A DNA stretch of 64,000 nucleotides from Terriglobia bacterium. GTDB lineage: Bacteria > Acidobacteriota > Terriglobia > Acidiferrales > UBA7541. Made by a program: the position numbers and the translations under genes. Where the stretch lies: contig JAIQES010000021.1 in assembly GCA_020073705.1 (NCBI GenBank), forward strand, positions 36,219 to 100,218, in the 5' to 3' direction. Position 1 is the first letter of the stretch, and every line of letters starts with the position of its first letter. Below the pieces are notes generated by a model that was given only the letters and a program-made list of their open reading frames with translations, was not told the origin of the DNA and made no database searches. Positions 38,711 through 51,372 of the stretch are shown in pieces.

Positions 38711-40003
38711 AACTTTCCGGCTTCGAACGGGCCAGCATTCCTCGGGATCATTCCCACCAAATGTAGTGCATGAAGCCAGCGGACGCCCCGAGTCCTCTGC
38801 GTCCTCTGGGCGACCTCGGACGCTTCTAGAATCGCCATTCCTCGCTGCCAAACGCTGTAGCTGCATGGGAGAGTATTCATAGCGATGGCCCCTCTTAAGC
38901 AATGGCCTCTCGAAGTAGACCCAAGAAAGGCGGGCAAGCATGAATAACAAAACCCCAGAAAGCAACGTGAGTCCGATTGTCGAGAGGCTACTAAATGAAG
39001 GGGTTGCTTTATAAGCTAGGCCAAAGACGAGCCCGATCACGAGTTCGTGAAGAAGATACAAACCGTAGGCCAGAATTCCGAGTTCGATGAGCGGACGGGA
39101 TCTGAATAGTCGACTGACGAAACCGCGCGAAGTCACAGCGAGCAGTAAGACGGAGAGATAGAACAATGCAATCAAGGTATAGCCAAATGACACTAGCACG
39201 AATGGTGACTCGAATATGTTGATATTTTTGTGGATCATCTGCAAAATGCCGACTCCCGATATTACTGTGGCCGTGCCGATGATCCCTTTGTGTGCGACGA
39301 GCCAATCCCAGCAAGCGCCGCTTCTTACTGCGCACGCTGCCAGCACACCTAATAGAAGCGCGTCCATCCGGCAGGGAGCTAGTAAGTACGTTGCTTTTGA
39401 TCCATATACAGGACCAAGAGCAAACCACAATGCGATGCGAATGAGCGGAGCGAGAAGTATTCCAACGCCGAGCACGTACGGCAATGATTTGCGGCTGGCA
39501 AACCTGATAACAAAGGGTAAGGTCAAATAGAACTGTTCTTCAACAGCTAGAGACCATGTTATTCCCGCAATATTCCCGGCACCAAAGCCAGCGCCGTCAG
39601 CCTTCGCCATCCAGAAGTTTTGTCCGAAAGTGAGATAGGCATACCACGGAACCGATCCGTCATACAACCAGGCGTGCGTGCCTATATGCGCATAAAAGAT
39701 AGCCGCACTCAATAGGCAAAGTGCGCCATACAGCGGGAGAATCCGGCAGGAGCGCCGAACACAAAACACTTTAAAGTAATTGGCGGAATCTCTTGCATCA
39801 AGCAATATCCCGCCGATCAAGAAGCCGGAGAGAACAAAGAACAAATCTACTCCGGACCATCCGTAGGACAATAGGCCCTCAAGTTTGTGGGGCAGAATGG
39901 TACTTTTGCTATGGTTATGGACCCAATGGTAAACGACGACCATGAGAATCGCCGTGCCTCGAAGGCCGTCAAGTTCTGGACTGCGTTCCTTGCGGTCAAG
40001 CAT
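38696..40003 (-). CDS. Acyltransferase family 3 (OafA/YrhL-like) membrane protein
   Basis: ELDGLRGTAILMVVVYHWVHNH...GWSGVDLFFVLSGFLIGGILLD...ITWSLAVEEQFYLTLP; stop codon lies inside the tRNA-Asn 3' end. Confidence 0.88.
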   Translation of the reverse strand: MLDRKERSPELDGLRGTAILMVVVYHWVHNHSKSTILPHKLEGLLSYGWSGVDLFFVLSGFLIGGILLDARDSANYFKVFCVRRSCRILPLYGALCLLSAAIFYAHIGTHAWLYDGSVPWYAYLTFGQNFWMAKADGAGFGAGNIAGITWSLAVEEQFYLTLPFVIRFASRKSLPYVLGVGILLAPLIRIALWFALGPVYGSKATYLLAPCRMDALLLGVLAACAVRSGACWDWLVAHKGIIGTATVISGVGILQMIHKNINIFESPFVLVSFGYTLIALFYLSVLLLAVTSRGFVSRLFRSRPLIELGILAYGLYLLHELVIGLVFGLAYKATPSFSSLSTIGLTLLSGVLLFMLARLSWVYFERPLLKRGHRYEYSPMQLQRLAARNGDSRSVRGRPEDAEDSGRPLASCTTFGGNDPEECWPVRSRKVWLGR

Positions 40004-40167
40004 TCTGCCTTCCTCATTCCGGGTGTGTTTTGCATCCAATCAGCAAGGGCCGAATCTCAAACAACGCCGAATAAGTTGTCTGCAAGTGTCCCGGCACCGG
40101 TTTTCAGTGATTCCGGCGTTTGACACCTACGAACTAATCCAGACTGTTTGGCGGGCGTTGGCTGGGA

Positions 40168-40476
40168 TTATGTGCGCTGAATAGACAACCGATGAAGGAG
40201 GTCGTTGGCCGTACGTGGAATTATGATAGTAAACAATGTGGAAACAGCAGTCTCATCGCTCACTGCTCTTTCTTGTGTTCTGATCGATAAAATCACCGTG
40301 TGGACGCTGGCAACGCTGGCCTTCGACTGTTGAGGATTCGAAAAGACCTGAAAGCAATAATCGTTCGAAACGCTGTCGAACAAGTTCATCAATTCAGGGA
40401 ATTCCGAACTGGCCAAACTGCAGGAAAGCAGGCAGATCAAGATCGGCACGTGGAACTTAGTTAACAGTTTTCGCAT
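40168..40476 (-). CDS. Small hypothetical protein with signal-peptide-like N-terminus
   Basis: MRKLLTKFHVPILICLLSCSLASSEFPELMNLFDSVSNDYCF... Confidence 0.4.
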   Translation of the reverse strand: MRKLLTKFHVPILICLLSCSLASSEFPELMNLFDSVSNDYCFQVFSNPQQSKASVASVHTVILSIRTQERAVSDETAVSTLFTIIIPRTANDLLHRLSIQRT

Positions 40477-40708
40477 GGCCTGTACCCGCAAGGCGGTCAT
40501 CTCCCGAACAGTAAACCTAGCAGCGATGTCAGCAAGGATCCTGCCAAACCACACAGTATTATCACTGTTGTCCGGGGAAGAGCACGTGAAGTGGGCATAA
40601 GCGGCTGACTGCTTGTGAGATAGGCAGCTTTTTGGCCGGGAACGATTTGAAATCAGCAAGCTTGGAAACGGAGCTTGGCGATGGCGGCGGAAGTGGCAAC
40701 AATGCGGG

Positions 40709-40880
40709 ATGAACTCGGGCCGCTCCATATTTGCGCAACTGATTGCCCATTTTCCCCACAAGAAATTTCAAGAATGCCTCGCCCGCTTCGCCGGAGACCG
40801 CTACGCGAAGAACTTTTCCTGCTGGAACTGGTATCTTGCGACGGCTTTCGCCCAGCTCACCTATCGCGAAAACCTGCTGG
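40709..40880 (+). mobile_element. Truncated IS4-type transposase remnant (DUF4372-like N-terminus)
   Basis: MNSGRSIFAQLIAHFPHKKFQECLARFAGDRYAKNFSCWNWYLATAFAQLTYREN then homology ends. Confidence 0.75.
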
Positions 40881-40969
40881 CTACTGCGGGTCGGAATAGA
40901 GTGTGCGCGTGCTTCCGCCGATGGGTGTTGTCCATTGGGTGTGGTTTGGGGTAGGCGGCGGAAGTAGTC

Positions 40970-41033
40970 GGGGGGAAGATTGCGCCGGCCCAGCCCTCAA
41001 TCCCCTAAAGGGATCCTCGGCGTATCTTCCCCC
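40970..41033. repeat. Long imperfect inverted repeat/hairpin
   Basis: GGGGGAAGAT-tg-CGCCG...CGGCGt-ATCTTCCCCC enclosing ATCCC-ctaaa-GGGAT. Confidence 0.6.
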
Positions 41034-41229
41034 TTCGGTCTTCCTGCATCGCACGCGTTAGGCCAAACGTAATGCACTGAAAATGCAGTGGCTTTCCGTT
41101 TGGGACCGGGTAAAAAAGCCACGCTGCGAGAAAAATTTCCGGGAAAGACGGAGGAGAGGCGCAGGGAAAAGTTTTTTCCTATTGCTCCGCACCCGTTTTT
41201 CTTGACCCAAACACGCCACCTTGCTACCG

Positions 41230-41243
41230 TTGTAAGGTTACAA
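41230..41243. promoter_or_regulatory. Palindrome TTGTAA-GG-TTACAA upstream of uvrA (operator candidate)
   Basis: Read directly; flanks CC/GG extend the symmetry. Confidence 0.45.
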
Positions 41244-41298
41244 TGGGCGTATTTTGCGCGCAGGGTGTTTAGCCGACTGTGGGAGCGGCTTTCGGAAC

Positions 41299-44193
<2,895 letters not shown>

Positions 44194-44342
44194 CTTCTTC
44201 CGTGACGAGGCCCAGTTCTCGAAAAATCCGTGACACATTAAGGGTATGGATTCTTCGGAATGTTGTCTCATCCGGCTTCAATCGGTGCTGGGCTACTTGA
44301 GGCTCAGTGTATAGCAGACCGCCGACACATTCTCACGCCGGG

Positions 44343-44990
44343 TCAACTAGACTTATCCGACTCAAGCATCTTTTTCACGATGTCTGTGGCACTTGATAGG
44401 CCGCGGGGAGTCAATACATATGCAGTGCTCTTGTCTCCTGACACCTCAGCCGAGAAACTTTTTAGGGACGTCGCAAAATTGGCTGCGTCATATGCCTTAT
44501 AGTGCAAACATGCCTCCTTGAGCTGCTCATGCGTGAAACGAGCTGCACCACTTCCAAGGTAGGCCGCAATCCCCTTTAACAGTAAAACAGAATGCATTCT
44601 GTCCCTCTTGCTTTTTCCAGGGATCGCTTTTGCGATCAAGTCGATCTCGTCTCCTCCAAGACTAAAGATTGCTGAGAGCGTCTGAGCCTTCAGGCCATTT
44701 CGGGTCATCCATTTCTTCGCCACAGGACTAATGCCTTCGAGTCCATCCTCCTCAGCTTTTGGGCCTTCTGGTGTTCCTTCGATTGCGATTGTCGCCGGTG
44801 TATCCTCAGCTTCCTTGGGGTGCCCTACATTACCTTGCTCCGGTATTGGGGCATTAATCTTTAGCTTGCCCCGGACGTAGCTTAGGACTCGGGCCTGAGC
44901 TTCTGGAGCTAATTTCTCCAGAGCTTTATATACTGTACCAATCGCAGCAATCTCCGGTTCCTGTTCTGTCATCTTTTTCTTGCTATTCAT
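44343..44990 (-). CDS. Hypothetical protein, partner of the nucleosidase-domain protein
   Basis: Second gene of a two-gene operon (17-nt gap); C-terminal domain resembles the N-terminal domain of its neighbour. Confidence 0.6.
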   Translation of the reverse strand: MNSKKKMTEQEPEIAAIGTVYKALEKLAPEAQARVLSYVRGKLKINAPIPEQGNVGHPKEAEDTPATIAIEGTPEGPKAEEDGLEGISPVAKKWMTRNGLKAQTLSAIFSLGGDEIDLIAKAIPGKSKRDRMHSVLLLKGIAAYLGSGAARFTHEQLKEACLHYKAYDAANFATSLKSFSAEVSGDKSTAYVLTPRGLSSATDIVKKMLESDKSS

Positions 44991-45007
44991 CTAAATCCTC
45001 CGCTCCT

Positions 45008-46150
45008 TCAAGTTTTTGGCCATAGGGACGCCCATTCCTGTTTGAAAAAGTCGCTTGCAAACTCAGCAGCCATGAAGGCGGCATATTCCTGCCACGAATC
45101 TGATTTTTCTGCCGCAAAATCGCATACAGCTTTGAATGATGCGGCACGGGGCTTGGGTTCGGGTGACTCGAGAACCGCGCGGTATACCCCGTACGTTTCC
45201 ATCTCGACACCTATCAGCTTCCTCCAATTCTTTTGAATCTCAAGTATCCGCTTCTCGTCGTCAATGACTTGGTCCGCAGCACCAACGGGACCCAGATGAA
45301 GGCGATTGGGTCCTAGAGGAGTGGCACTATGCCATCGACTGCGAATTCCCTCGAAGAATTCATTAGCATTGCGATACTTTTGGAGTACGCTGCGAAGGCG
45401 GGGATTTAGCCCGATCGGATATGGATCTGGCTGGAACTCCCGAATCCCATTTTCGAGAGCGACTTTTCCAGAGTTGTAGTCAACACTGGGATCCGCAACT
45501 AATATATCGCCGAACTGCTTACCACCAGAGCGTGTTCCGGCGGCTATCCCAATCATGGCGACCAGTCGAGGACGAAATTGGAGGACAAGTTGTGTGGTGG
45601 CGATCGCAGCTGCCGTAAGCCCCATGGATGTGGATGTGGTAGCTATGACTCGCAGTTTCGTGCCGTCCACCGTAGTCATGGTGGCTTCACGGTAGACGTG
45701 CGTGTGACGAGCATCACCAACTTCCTTCCAGGCATTCTTCCCACCAAGTGCTGTTAGCACTGCGGCAAGCTCCGGGAATTCAAGTGCGCAGATAATGCCG
45801 ATGTCTGACTTGAAGCTGTCGGCGTCTGGGGCCTTGGATAGAGCGAGACCACTTAGCAATCGAAGATGTTCGATGCCCTGGTCCGTTAGAGACCAGCGGA
45901 GGGGTGGGCCTTTGTCCATCGGGCTCGCGTATGCCGTGTACGCGCGGAGGCTCGCATGCACATTAGCAGGGGCCTTCACTCCCAGGTGTAATTTGAGCAA
46001 ATTGGATATATCTTTCGCGGTCACAGGAGAAACGTGCGCGTTTAGAGCGAACATTGCCCCAAGGATGACATACTGATCAGTCCGTTCCTTAGGCTTTACG
46101 GCACTTATTAATGTTGAAATATCAATCATTCCGACAATCTCGTTTGACAT
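45008..46150 (-). CDS. Nucleoside phosphorylase/nucleosidase superfamily protein with N-terminal wHTH-like domain
   Basis: DIGIICALEFPELAAVLTAL...ATTSTSMGLTAAAIATTQLVLQFRPRLVAMIGIAAGTRSGGKQFGDILVA...VEMETYGVYRAV...AVCDFAAEKSD; start at MSNEIV. Confidence 0.8.
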   Translation of the reverse strand: MSNEIVGMIDISTLISAVKPKERTDQYVILGAMFALNAHVSPVTAKDISNLLKLHLGVKAPANVHASLRAYTAYASPMDKGPPLRWSLTDQGIEHLRLLSGLALSKAPDADSFKSDIGIICALEFPELAAVLTALGGKNAWKEVGDARHTHVYREATMTTVDGTKLRVIATTSTSMGLTAAAIATTQLVLQFRPRLVAMIGIAAGTRSGGKQFGDILVADPSVDYNSGKVALENGIREFQPDPYPIGLNPRLRSVLQKYRNANEFFEGIRSRWHSATPLGPNRLHLGPVGAADQVIDDEKRILEIQKNWRKLIGVEMETYGVYRAVLESPEPKPRAASFKAVCDFAAEKSDSWQEYAAFMAAEFASDFFKQEWASLWPKT

Positions 46151-46220
46151 CCATGTGGGGGATAGGCTGACTTCAAAACGCGAAAACGTCAAGCCCTGGA
46201 GAATTTTACAACAAAACCAA

Positions 46221-46793
46221 TTAATCTTGGTATTTTTGGCGCAGTCGAGGTGTGAGCCGAAGCATCAATTGCACGCGCTCCACTTCATTCAGCCAATCCC
46301 CAAGCGTGGCGTTGAGTTCTTCTTTATCGGGCGCGACGATGCCGGTCGGGCACAGCGGGCCAAGCTTGCGGTGGGCTATGGCGCGATAGCGGCTGATCGT
46401 GCGATCACCGGCCGTGGCGCACCATTCGTTATCTTCTGACAGAAATTGAACGACCGGCACGCGACTGCCGCCGTTGATGCGCAGCTCGGGGACCAATTCA
46501 CCATCCCTGGGCCGCTCGATAAAACGCAAATCAATTTTGCTGGGATTGGCTTCGGCGATCCGTTGAATCAGCGGGCATTGTTCAACGCAATCGCCACACC
46601 AGATCCCGCTGAAGATCAGAATCTTCATATCCCGCACAAAGCCGGCGACAAGCTGCTTCTGGATATCGGTCAGCCGGGCGGCATCATATACCTGGGTCCA
46701 GCGGCGTTGCTGCTCGTCGGTTCCAGTCTGGAGGTAGCGGTCGTATGGAAGCGCCGATGCAAATTGATCCGAAAGGTAAGAAGATTTCGTCAT
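46221..46793 (-). CDS. Thioredoxin family protein
   Basis: KILIFSGIWCGDCVEQCPLIQRIAEANP; cis-Pro RVPVVQFLSED. Confidence 0.85.
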   Translation of the reverse strand: MTKSSYLSDQFASALPYDRYLQTGTDEQQRRWTQVYDAARLTDIQKQLVAGFVRDMKILIFSGIWCGDCVEQCPLIQRIAEANPSKIDLRFIERPRDGELVPELRINGGSRVPVVQFLSEDNEWCATAGDRTISRYRAIAHRKLGPLCPTGIVAPDKEELNATLGDWLNEVERVQLMLRLTPRLRQKYQD

Positions 46794-46924
46794 GGCGTTG
46801 AATTATACACTTGTCGCAATCTCAATAGACTCCCCATCTGTCTAACTCGGGATAAATGCTCTATGCAGAGTAGCGGGGTTCACGCGACGTCAGCAAATTG
46901 GTCGGCCCGCTAAATTAAACTATT

Positions 46925-46988
46925 GCAAGGCACGTCCGAGCAGGTCGCCCGCGTCTTGAACTGCTCAAACGGAAACCACGCGTAGCTT
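46925..46988 (+). pseudogene. uvrA 3'-end fragment, copy 2 (internal deletion)
   Basis: gcaaggcacgtccgagcaggtcgcccgcgtc/ttgaactgctcaaacggaaaccacgcgtagctt aligns to the uvrA terminus with ~36 nt deleted. Confidence 0.85.
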
Positions 46989-47017
46989 GGTCTCCGAGTC
47001 GGATCAAATCCAGCCGA

Positions 47018-48334
47018 TCAGAGGTCATCGCCTTTCGTTTCGCGTGTCGTGAGCAGCCCGACGAGTGTCAAGACCGCTGCCGCCGAGAGGTAGTAACCGA
47101 CGTATTGCAGCCCGTAGGTCTTGGCGAGCCACGTGGCGATGTACGGTGCCAGCGAAGCACCAAATATGCCAGCGAAGTTGAACGCCAGCGAGCTGCCAGT
47201 GTAACGCACCGAAGTCGGAAAAAGCTCGGATAGCACCGTGCCAAGTGGGCCGTAGCTCAGACCCATCAAAGACAGGCCTACTGCCATCGTCATCACCGCC
47301 CCGGTTGTCCCGGCGAGGAACATCGGCGCCATCATCAGGCCGAACGCGCCGATCGCTGAAGTCACCCAGAGGAGTGTGCGGCGACGGCCCCGTTCGGCCA
47401 TAACCGCGCCAATCGGAATGGCAAGCGCGAGGAACACGATGCAGAACAACTGCATCACCAGGAACTCCCCGCGGCTATAGCCGAGCGCGGTAGTGCCCCA
47501 GGACAGCGTGAAGACCGTCATCAGGTAGAAGAGCACGAATGTCGCGAGCGACACCAGGGTGCCCACCAGCAGCGCCCCGGGGTGGTTACGGAACACCACC
47601 AGCATCGGCACCTTCACTCGCTCTTGCCGCCTGAGGGCGTCGCGAAACACGGGAGTCTCGGTAATCGCCAGTCGCACGTAGAGGCCGACCAACACAAGCG
47701 CGGCACTCGCTAGAAATGGAATGCGCCAACCGAAGGCGAAGAACCGTTCGTCGGTGAGCCACTTGGAGAGCGCCAGGAATACGCCCCCGGAAATGAGGAA
47801 TCCGAACGGCGCGCCCAGTTGCGGAAACATGCCGTACCAAGCGCGCTTCCCGGGCGGCGCATTCTCGATCGCGAGCAGCACCGCACCGCCCCACTCACCA
47901 CCGAGACCCAGGCCCTGGCCAAAGCGACAGAGCGCGAGGAGCAACGGCGCGACTACGCCGATGGTCCTGTAGGTCGGCAGGGCGCCAATCGCGACCGTCG
48001 AGAGTCCCATGGTGAGCAGCGCCGCAACTAATGTCGTCTTGCGGCCAACGCGATCGCCGAAGTGACCGAAGAGCGCCGAGCCGACCGGTCGCGCGAGGAA
48101 CGCAATTCCAAACGTTGCCAGCGAGGCGAGCATCGCGGAGGCTGGATCGGACGAGGGGAAGAACAACCTGGGGAAGACAAGTACTGCTGCGGTCGCGTAG
48201 ATGTAGAAGTCGAAGAACTCGATCGTCGTACCGATGAGACTGGCAAACAGCACTTGGCCTGGCCTGTTGACAGCCACGCCTGCGATAAGGCAGTTCTGGC
48301 TAATCGCAACACCGATGTTGGGAGGCTCGCGCAA
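47018..48334 (-). CDS. MFS transporter, metabolite:H+ symporter (MHS)-like
   Basis: SLIGTTIEFFDFYIYATAAVLVFPRLFFPSSDP...GHFGDRVGRKTTLV...GLGLGGEWGGAVLLAIENAP. Confidence 0.9.
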   Translation of the reverse strand: MREPPNIGVAISQNCLIAGVAVNRPGQVLFASLIGTTIEFFDFYIYATAAVLVFPRLFFPSSDPASAMLASLATFGIAFLARPVGSALFGHFGDRVGRKTTLVAALLTMGLSTVAIGALPTYRTIGVVAPLLLALCRFGQGLGLGGEWGGAVLLAIENAPPGKRAWYGMFPQLGAPFGFLISGGVFLALSKWLTDERFFAFGWRIPFLASAALVLVGLYVRLAITETPVFRDALRRQERVKVPMLVVFRNHPGALLVGTLVSLATFVLFYLMTVFTLSWGTTALGYSRGEFLVMQLFCIVFLALAIPIGAVMAERGRRRTLLWVTSAIGAFGLMMAPMFLAGTTGAVMTMAVGLSLMGLSYGPLGTVLSELFPTSVRYTGSSLAFNFAGIFGASLAPYIATWLAKTYGLQYVGYYLSAAAVLTLVGLLTTRETKGDDL

Positions 48335-48688
48335 TGGTCGCCCAGTTTACCTCATGCAATGCATTGCGAGTACAGCCAAGCTTGGGGACCGGCGCGTCGA
48401 GGGAGGAACCCGCTAGTGAAGGCCGCGTGTCGCAGGACAGGTTCTGAGTAACGCCGCAGTGCTGACAGGTCCGATCAACTCCGGAATGGTTGGCTACTCG
48501 GAAACAATCCCCGCGCCACGCGACCCCTTCTCTGAACTTCTTTGCAATATCGCGAACAAGCGAGACGGGTGTACTATGGCGCTGTTTTCGAAGCCAAGAA
48601 GGAAATTCTGGTTTGGCAGCGCGGAACTTCCGTTCGACCGCTCGTCGTAAATTCAGCGTAACCTAGGCGCTGGACTCCTGGAGGATTT

Positions 48689-51115
48689 ATGTCTCGCAGC
48701 AGGACCGCTTTCTTCCTTGCAGTTGTAGGTCTTCTGATGGTGACGATGACCACCGGTGTTCAACCGCAACGCCCGCAAAGCACTCCCGCTCGTCCAGCAC
48801 AGCCGTTCCGCTTTCATCTTCAAGAAGCGACGATCGACGACATCCATCGCGCCATCCGGGAAGGGCAGATCAGTTGCCGGGGATTGGTGCAGCTCTACGT
48901 CAATCGAGCGAAGGCCTACAACGGCGTCGCCGACGAACTGGTCACCCAGGATGGAGCGCCCATTGCTCCGCCGACAGGCGTGGTTCGCGCGGGTTCGCCA
49001 CTGAAGTATCCGACCAGCACGGTTGCCATATCGACGCTGCTTCCGAATTTCGATGCGTACGCGGGACCGCCGATCGAGTTCGGCCGAATGGAAGCGACCG
49101 CCTCGGATCCCACGGTACAGCAGCAGTACGGCATGACCATCGGCATCCCCAACGCGGGCCAAGTGAATACGCTGGGCACGCTCAATCTTCGCGGGGAGCG
49201 TTCGGTGACCTGCAAGGGCGACCGCGACCGGCGGCCCTCGGACGGGCCGCTACCGCCGGGTTCGCCGGCCGTGTGCGAGGAGTTTCGCAAGCAACCCGAC
49301 GCGCTCGAGCGCGCCGCGGAATTGGACGCGCAATACGGCAAGAATCCCGACCTCAAAAAGATGCCGATGTATTGCGTCGTTTTCTCATTCAAGGATCCCT
49401 ACGATACCAAGGACATGCGCAGCACCGGCGGCGGCGACGCGCGCTACGACATCGACTTCCCGGCGCGCGATCAGACGCTGGTGGCCGAACTGAGGGCGAA
49501 AGGCGCGATTATCTACGCGAAAGCGCTCAACACGGAGTACAACGGGCGCGCCGGCGATCCAGGCGGCCGGAACAAGCCCACGAAGGTCTTCGTCTCCACG
49601 GAAGGGTACCAGCGCAGCAGTTGGGCGGGAAATCCCAGCGATTCTTACGACACCACGCGCGCCGCGTCGCTCGGGTCGAGTTCCGGGTCCGGCGTTTCAG
49701 TGAGTACGAACCTAGTGGCCTGTAGTCTGTGCGAAGAGACCAGCATGTCATGCCGTGGGCCGTCCAATCACAATAGCGTGGCTTTGATTTTGCCGCACAA
49801 GGCGATGCTCTCGTACCACGGAGGCGCCATCGGCGCTGATATTTACAATGATCGCGCAGGCATCATGTGCCGCCACGTCAGCGACTCGGCGAAAGTGCTC
49901 GATGCGCTGAAAGATCCGGTCAACGGGTACTACGACCCGCGGGACGTCTTCACCACGGTTCCGCGGTCGAGTGTTTTGAATAAATCGTACGAGGCCAGCG
50001 CGCCCAGAGCCATTACACGCGGCGCCCTCAAAGGCATGCGCATCGGAATCGTTCGGGAATCAATGCTGACATTTCCCGGCGTGAAAGCAGATGAGCCGAT
50101 CTCGGAAGCGGCCAACAAGGAGATCAAGAACATACTAGGCGGATATCTGGGAGCAACGCTGGTCGAATCGGTTGATCCGATGTGGCCGGATGATCCCAGC
50201 ATCGAGAATATGAAGCCGTCGTACACGGATGCGCTGGCGCAGCTCGTGCCCATCTTCTTTCCCGATATTCTTTTCCGGCTGACGCGCGGCGGCCAGCCCG
50301 AATTTCCGGAATTCGCGGCGATGATCAAGCCGACGGAATTCGCGCCGGGCAAAACTTTCGGATCGGGAACAATGGCCTCGATTGATTATCTTGAGGCCTT
50401 GGCCGACGGGCGCGTGCCGATTCCCAAGAACCTGAATATCCGCGCTATCGAGGAGGAAGCGCTGCCCAACGCCTTCAAATTTCACTTCACGCAGTACGCC
50501 ATGCGGCGCGCCGCGGATTGGAAGGCCCGCGGTTTCATCGAGACGCTCACCAGCTTCGGCATGCTCAACGAACGCTCCAAATTTTGGGGCGACGACCAGC
50601 GAGCGGCGTTCCAGAACTGGGCGGAAGTCGAGGATATGCGGAATCCGCTGGGGCAACGACAGGGAATCGACGAGCACATCCTGATGCGAGAACTGCTCCG
50701 CCGCGTGGAGATGAAGGTGATGATGGAGAACCACCTCGACGTGGTGGTTCGACTGCACTATTCGCTCCCTCCCGGCAAGATCGGCTTGGCGCCGCAGCCG
50801 GAGCCTCCCGGCGATACGCGCGGTGAACTGCGCATGGGCCCCTTCGCGGGTCTCACGGAGGTGCTGATTCCCGCGGGATACGTGCGGACTGTCTACGACC
50901 CGGTTTTCACGCTAAGCGCGGACAAGAAGCGATACATCCCCACGAACAACAACACGCCGACAACGATGCCCGCTCCAGGCCTTCCCTTTTCACTGGTATT
51001 TCGCGCGGAGCCGGGCAAAGAAGACGTCATCCTGAAGGTAGCGTCGGCCTACGAGGCGGCGTCAAAACGCCGCGTTCCTCCGCCGGAGTTTGGACCGCTA
51101 CCGGGCGAACCGTAA
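48689..51115 (+). CDS. Secreted amidase-family protein
   Basis: N-terminal signal; ATIDDIHRAIREGQISCRGLVQLYVNRAKAYN; AKGAIIYAKALNTEY; SLGSSSGSGVSVSTNLVACSLCEETSMSCRGPSNHN. Confidence 0.82.
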   Translation: MSRSRTAFFLAVVGLLMVTMTTGVQPQRPQSTPARPAQPFRFHLQEATIDDIHRAIREGQISCRGLVQLYVNRAKAYNGVADELVTQDGAPIAPPTGVVRAGSPLKYPTSTVAISTLLPNFDAYAGPPIEFGRMEATASDPTVQQQYGMTIGIPNAGQVNTLGTLNLRGERSVTCKGDRDRRPSDGPLPPGSPAVCEEFRKQPDALERAAELDAQYGKNPDLKKMPMYCVVFSFKDPYDTKDMRSTGGGDARYDIDFPARDQTLVAELRAKGAIIYAKALNTEYNGRAGDPGGRNKPTKVFVSTEGYQRSSWAGNPSDSYDTTRAASLGSSSGSGVSVSTNLVACSLCEETSMSCRGPSNHNSVALILPHKAMLSYHGGAIGADIYNDRAGIMCRHVSDSAKVLDALKDPVNGYYDPRDVFTTVPRSSVLNKSYEASAPRAITRGALKGMRIGIVRESMLTFPGVKADEPISEAANKEIKNILGGYLGATLVESVDPMWPDDPSIENMKPSYTDALAQLVPIFFPDILFRLTRGGQPEFPEFAAMIKPTEFAPGKTFGSGTMASIDYLEALADGRVPIPKNLNIRAIEEEALPNAFKFHFTQYAMRRAADWKARGFIETLTSFGMLNERSKFWGDDQRAAFQNWAEVEDMRNPLGQRQGIDEHILMRELLRRVEMKVMMENHLDVVVRLHYSLPPGKIGLAPQPEPPGDTRGELRMGPFAGLTEVLIPAGYVRTVYDPVFTLSADKKRYIPTNNNTPTTMPAPGLPFSLVFRAEPGKEDVILKVASAYEAASKRRVPPPEFGPLPGEP

Positions 51116-51372
51116 GAAGCTTGGAGCTTGCAACAAAAACTTGAAGCGCAAAACTCTCGCGTCGATCATCGAGCAGGCAGGGCTAACCACGGACGAATTT
51201 AGCGATCGGCTGTAATTCTTCATTATTGGCCCTTTGTTCTGCTCGCGCCCATTGCCCGAATTTCTCTCCGACTTACGCGAGGAAGTCATTTCTCGCACTG
51301 CATGAGCGGTGAATCGGCAACGTGCGGCCTCGCATCCGATTCATGCTTTGGCAGCAGCACCTGCTAAATTGC

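Noticed and set aside
38605-38937. 110-aa minus-strand ORF containing GWGGRIRTYTIRINSAVSYRLDHAP
   Set aside because: Translation of the antisense strand of tRNA-Asn, a common spurious annotation
40743-40967. Alternative frame ORFs around the IS remnant
   Set aside because: Only the 40709 frame carries transposase-like sequence
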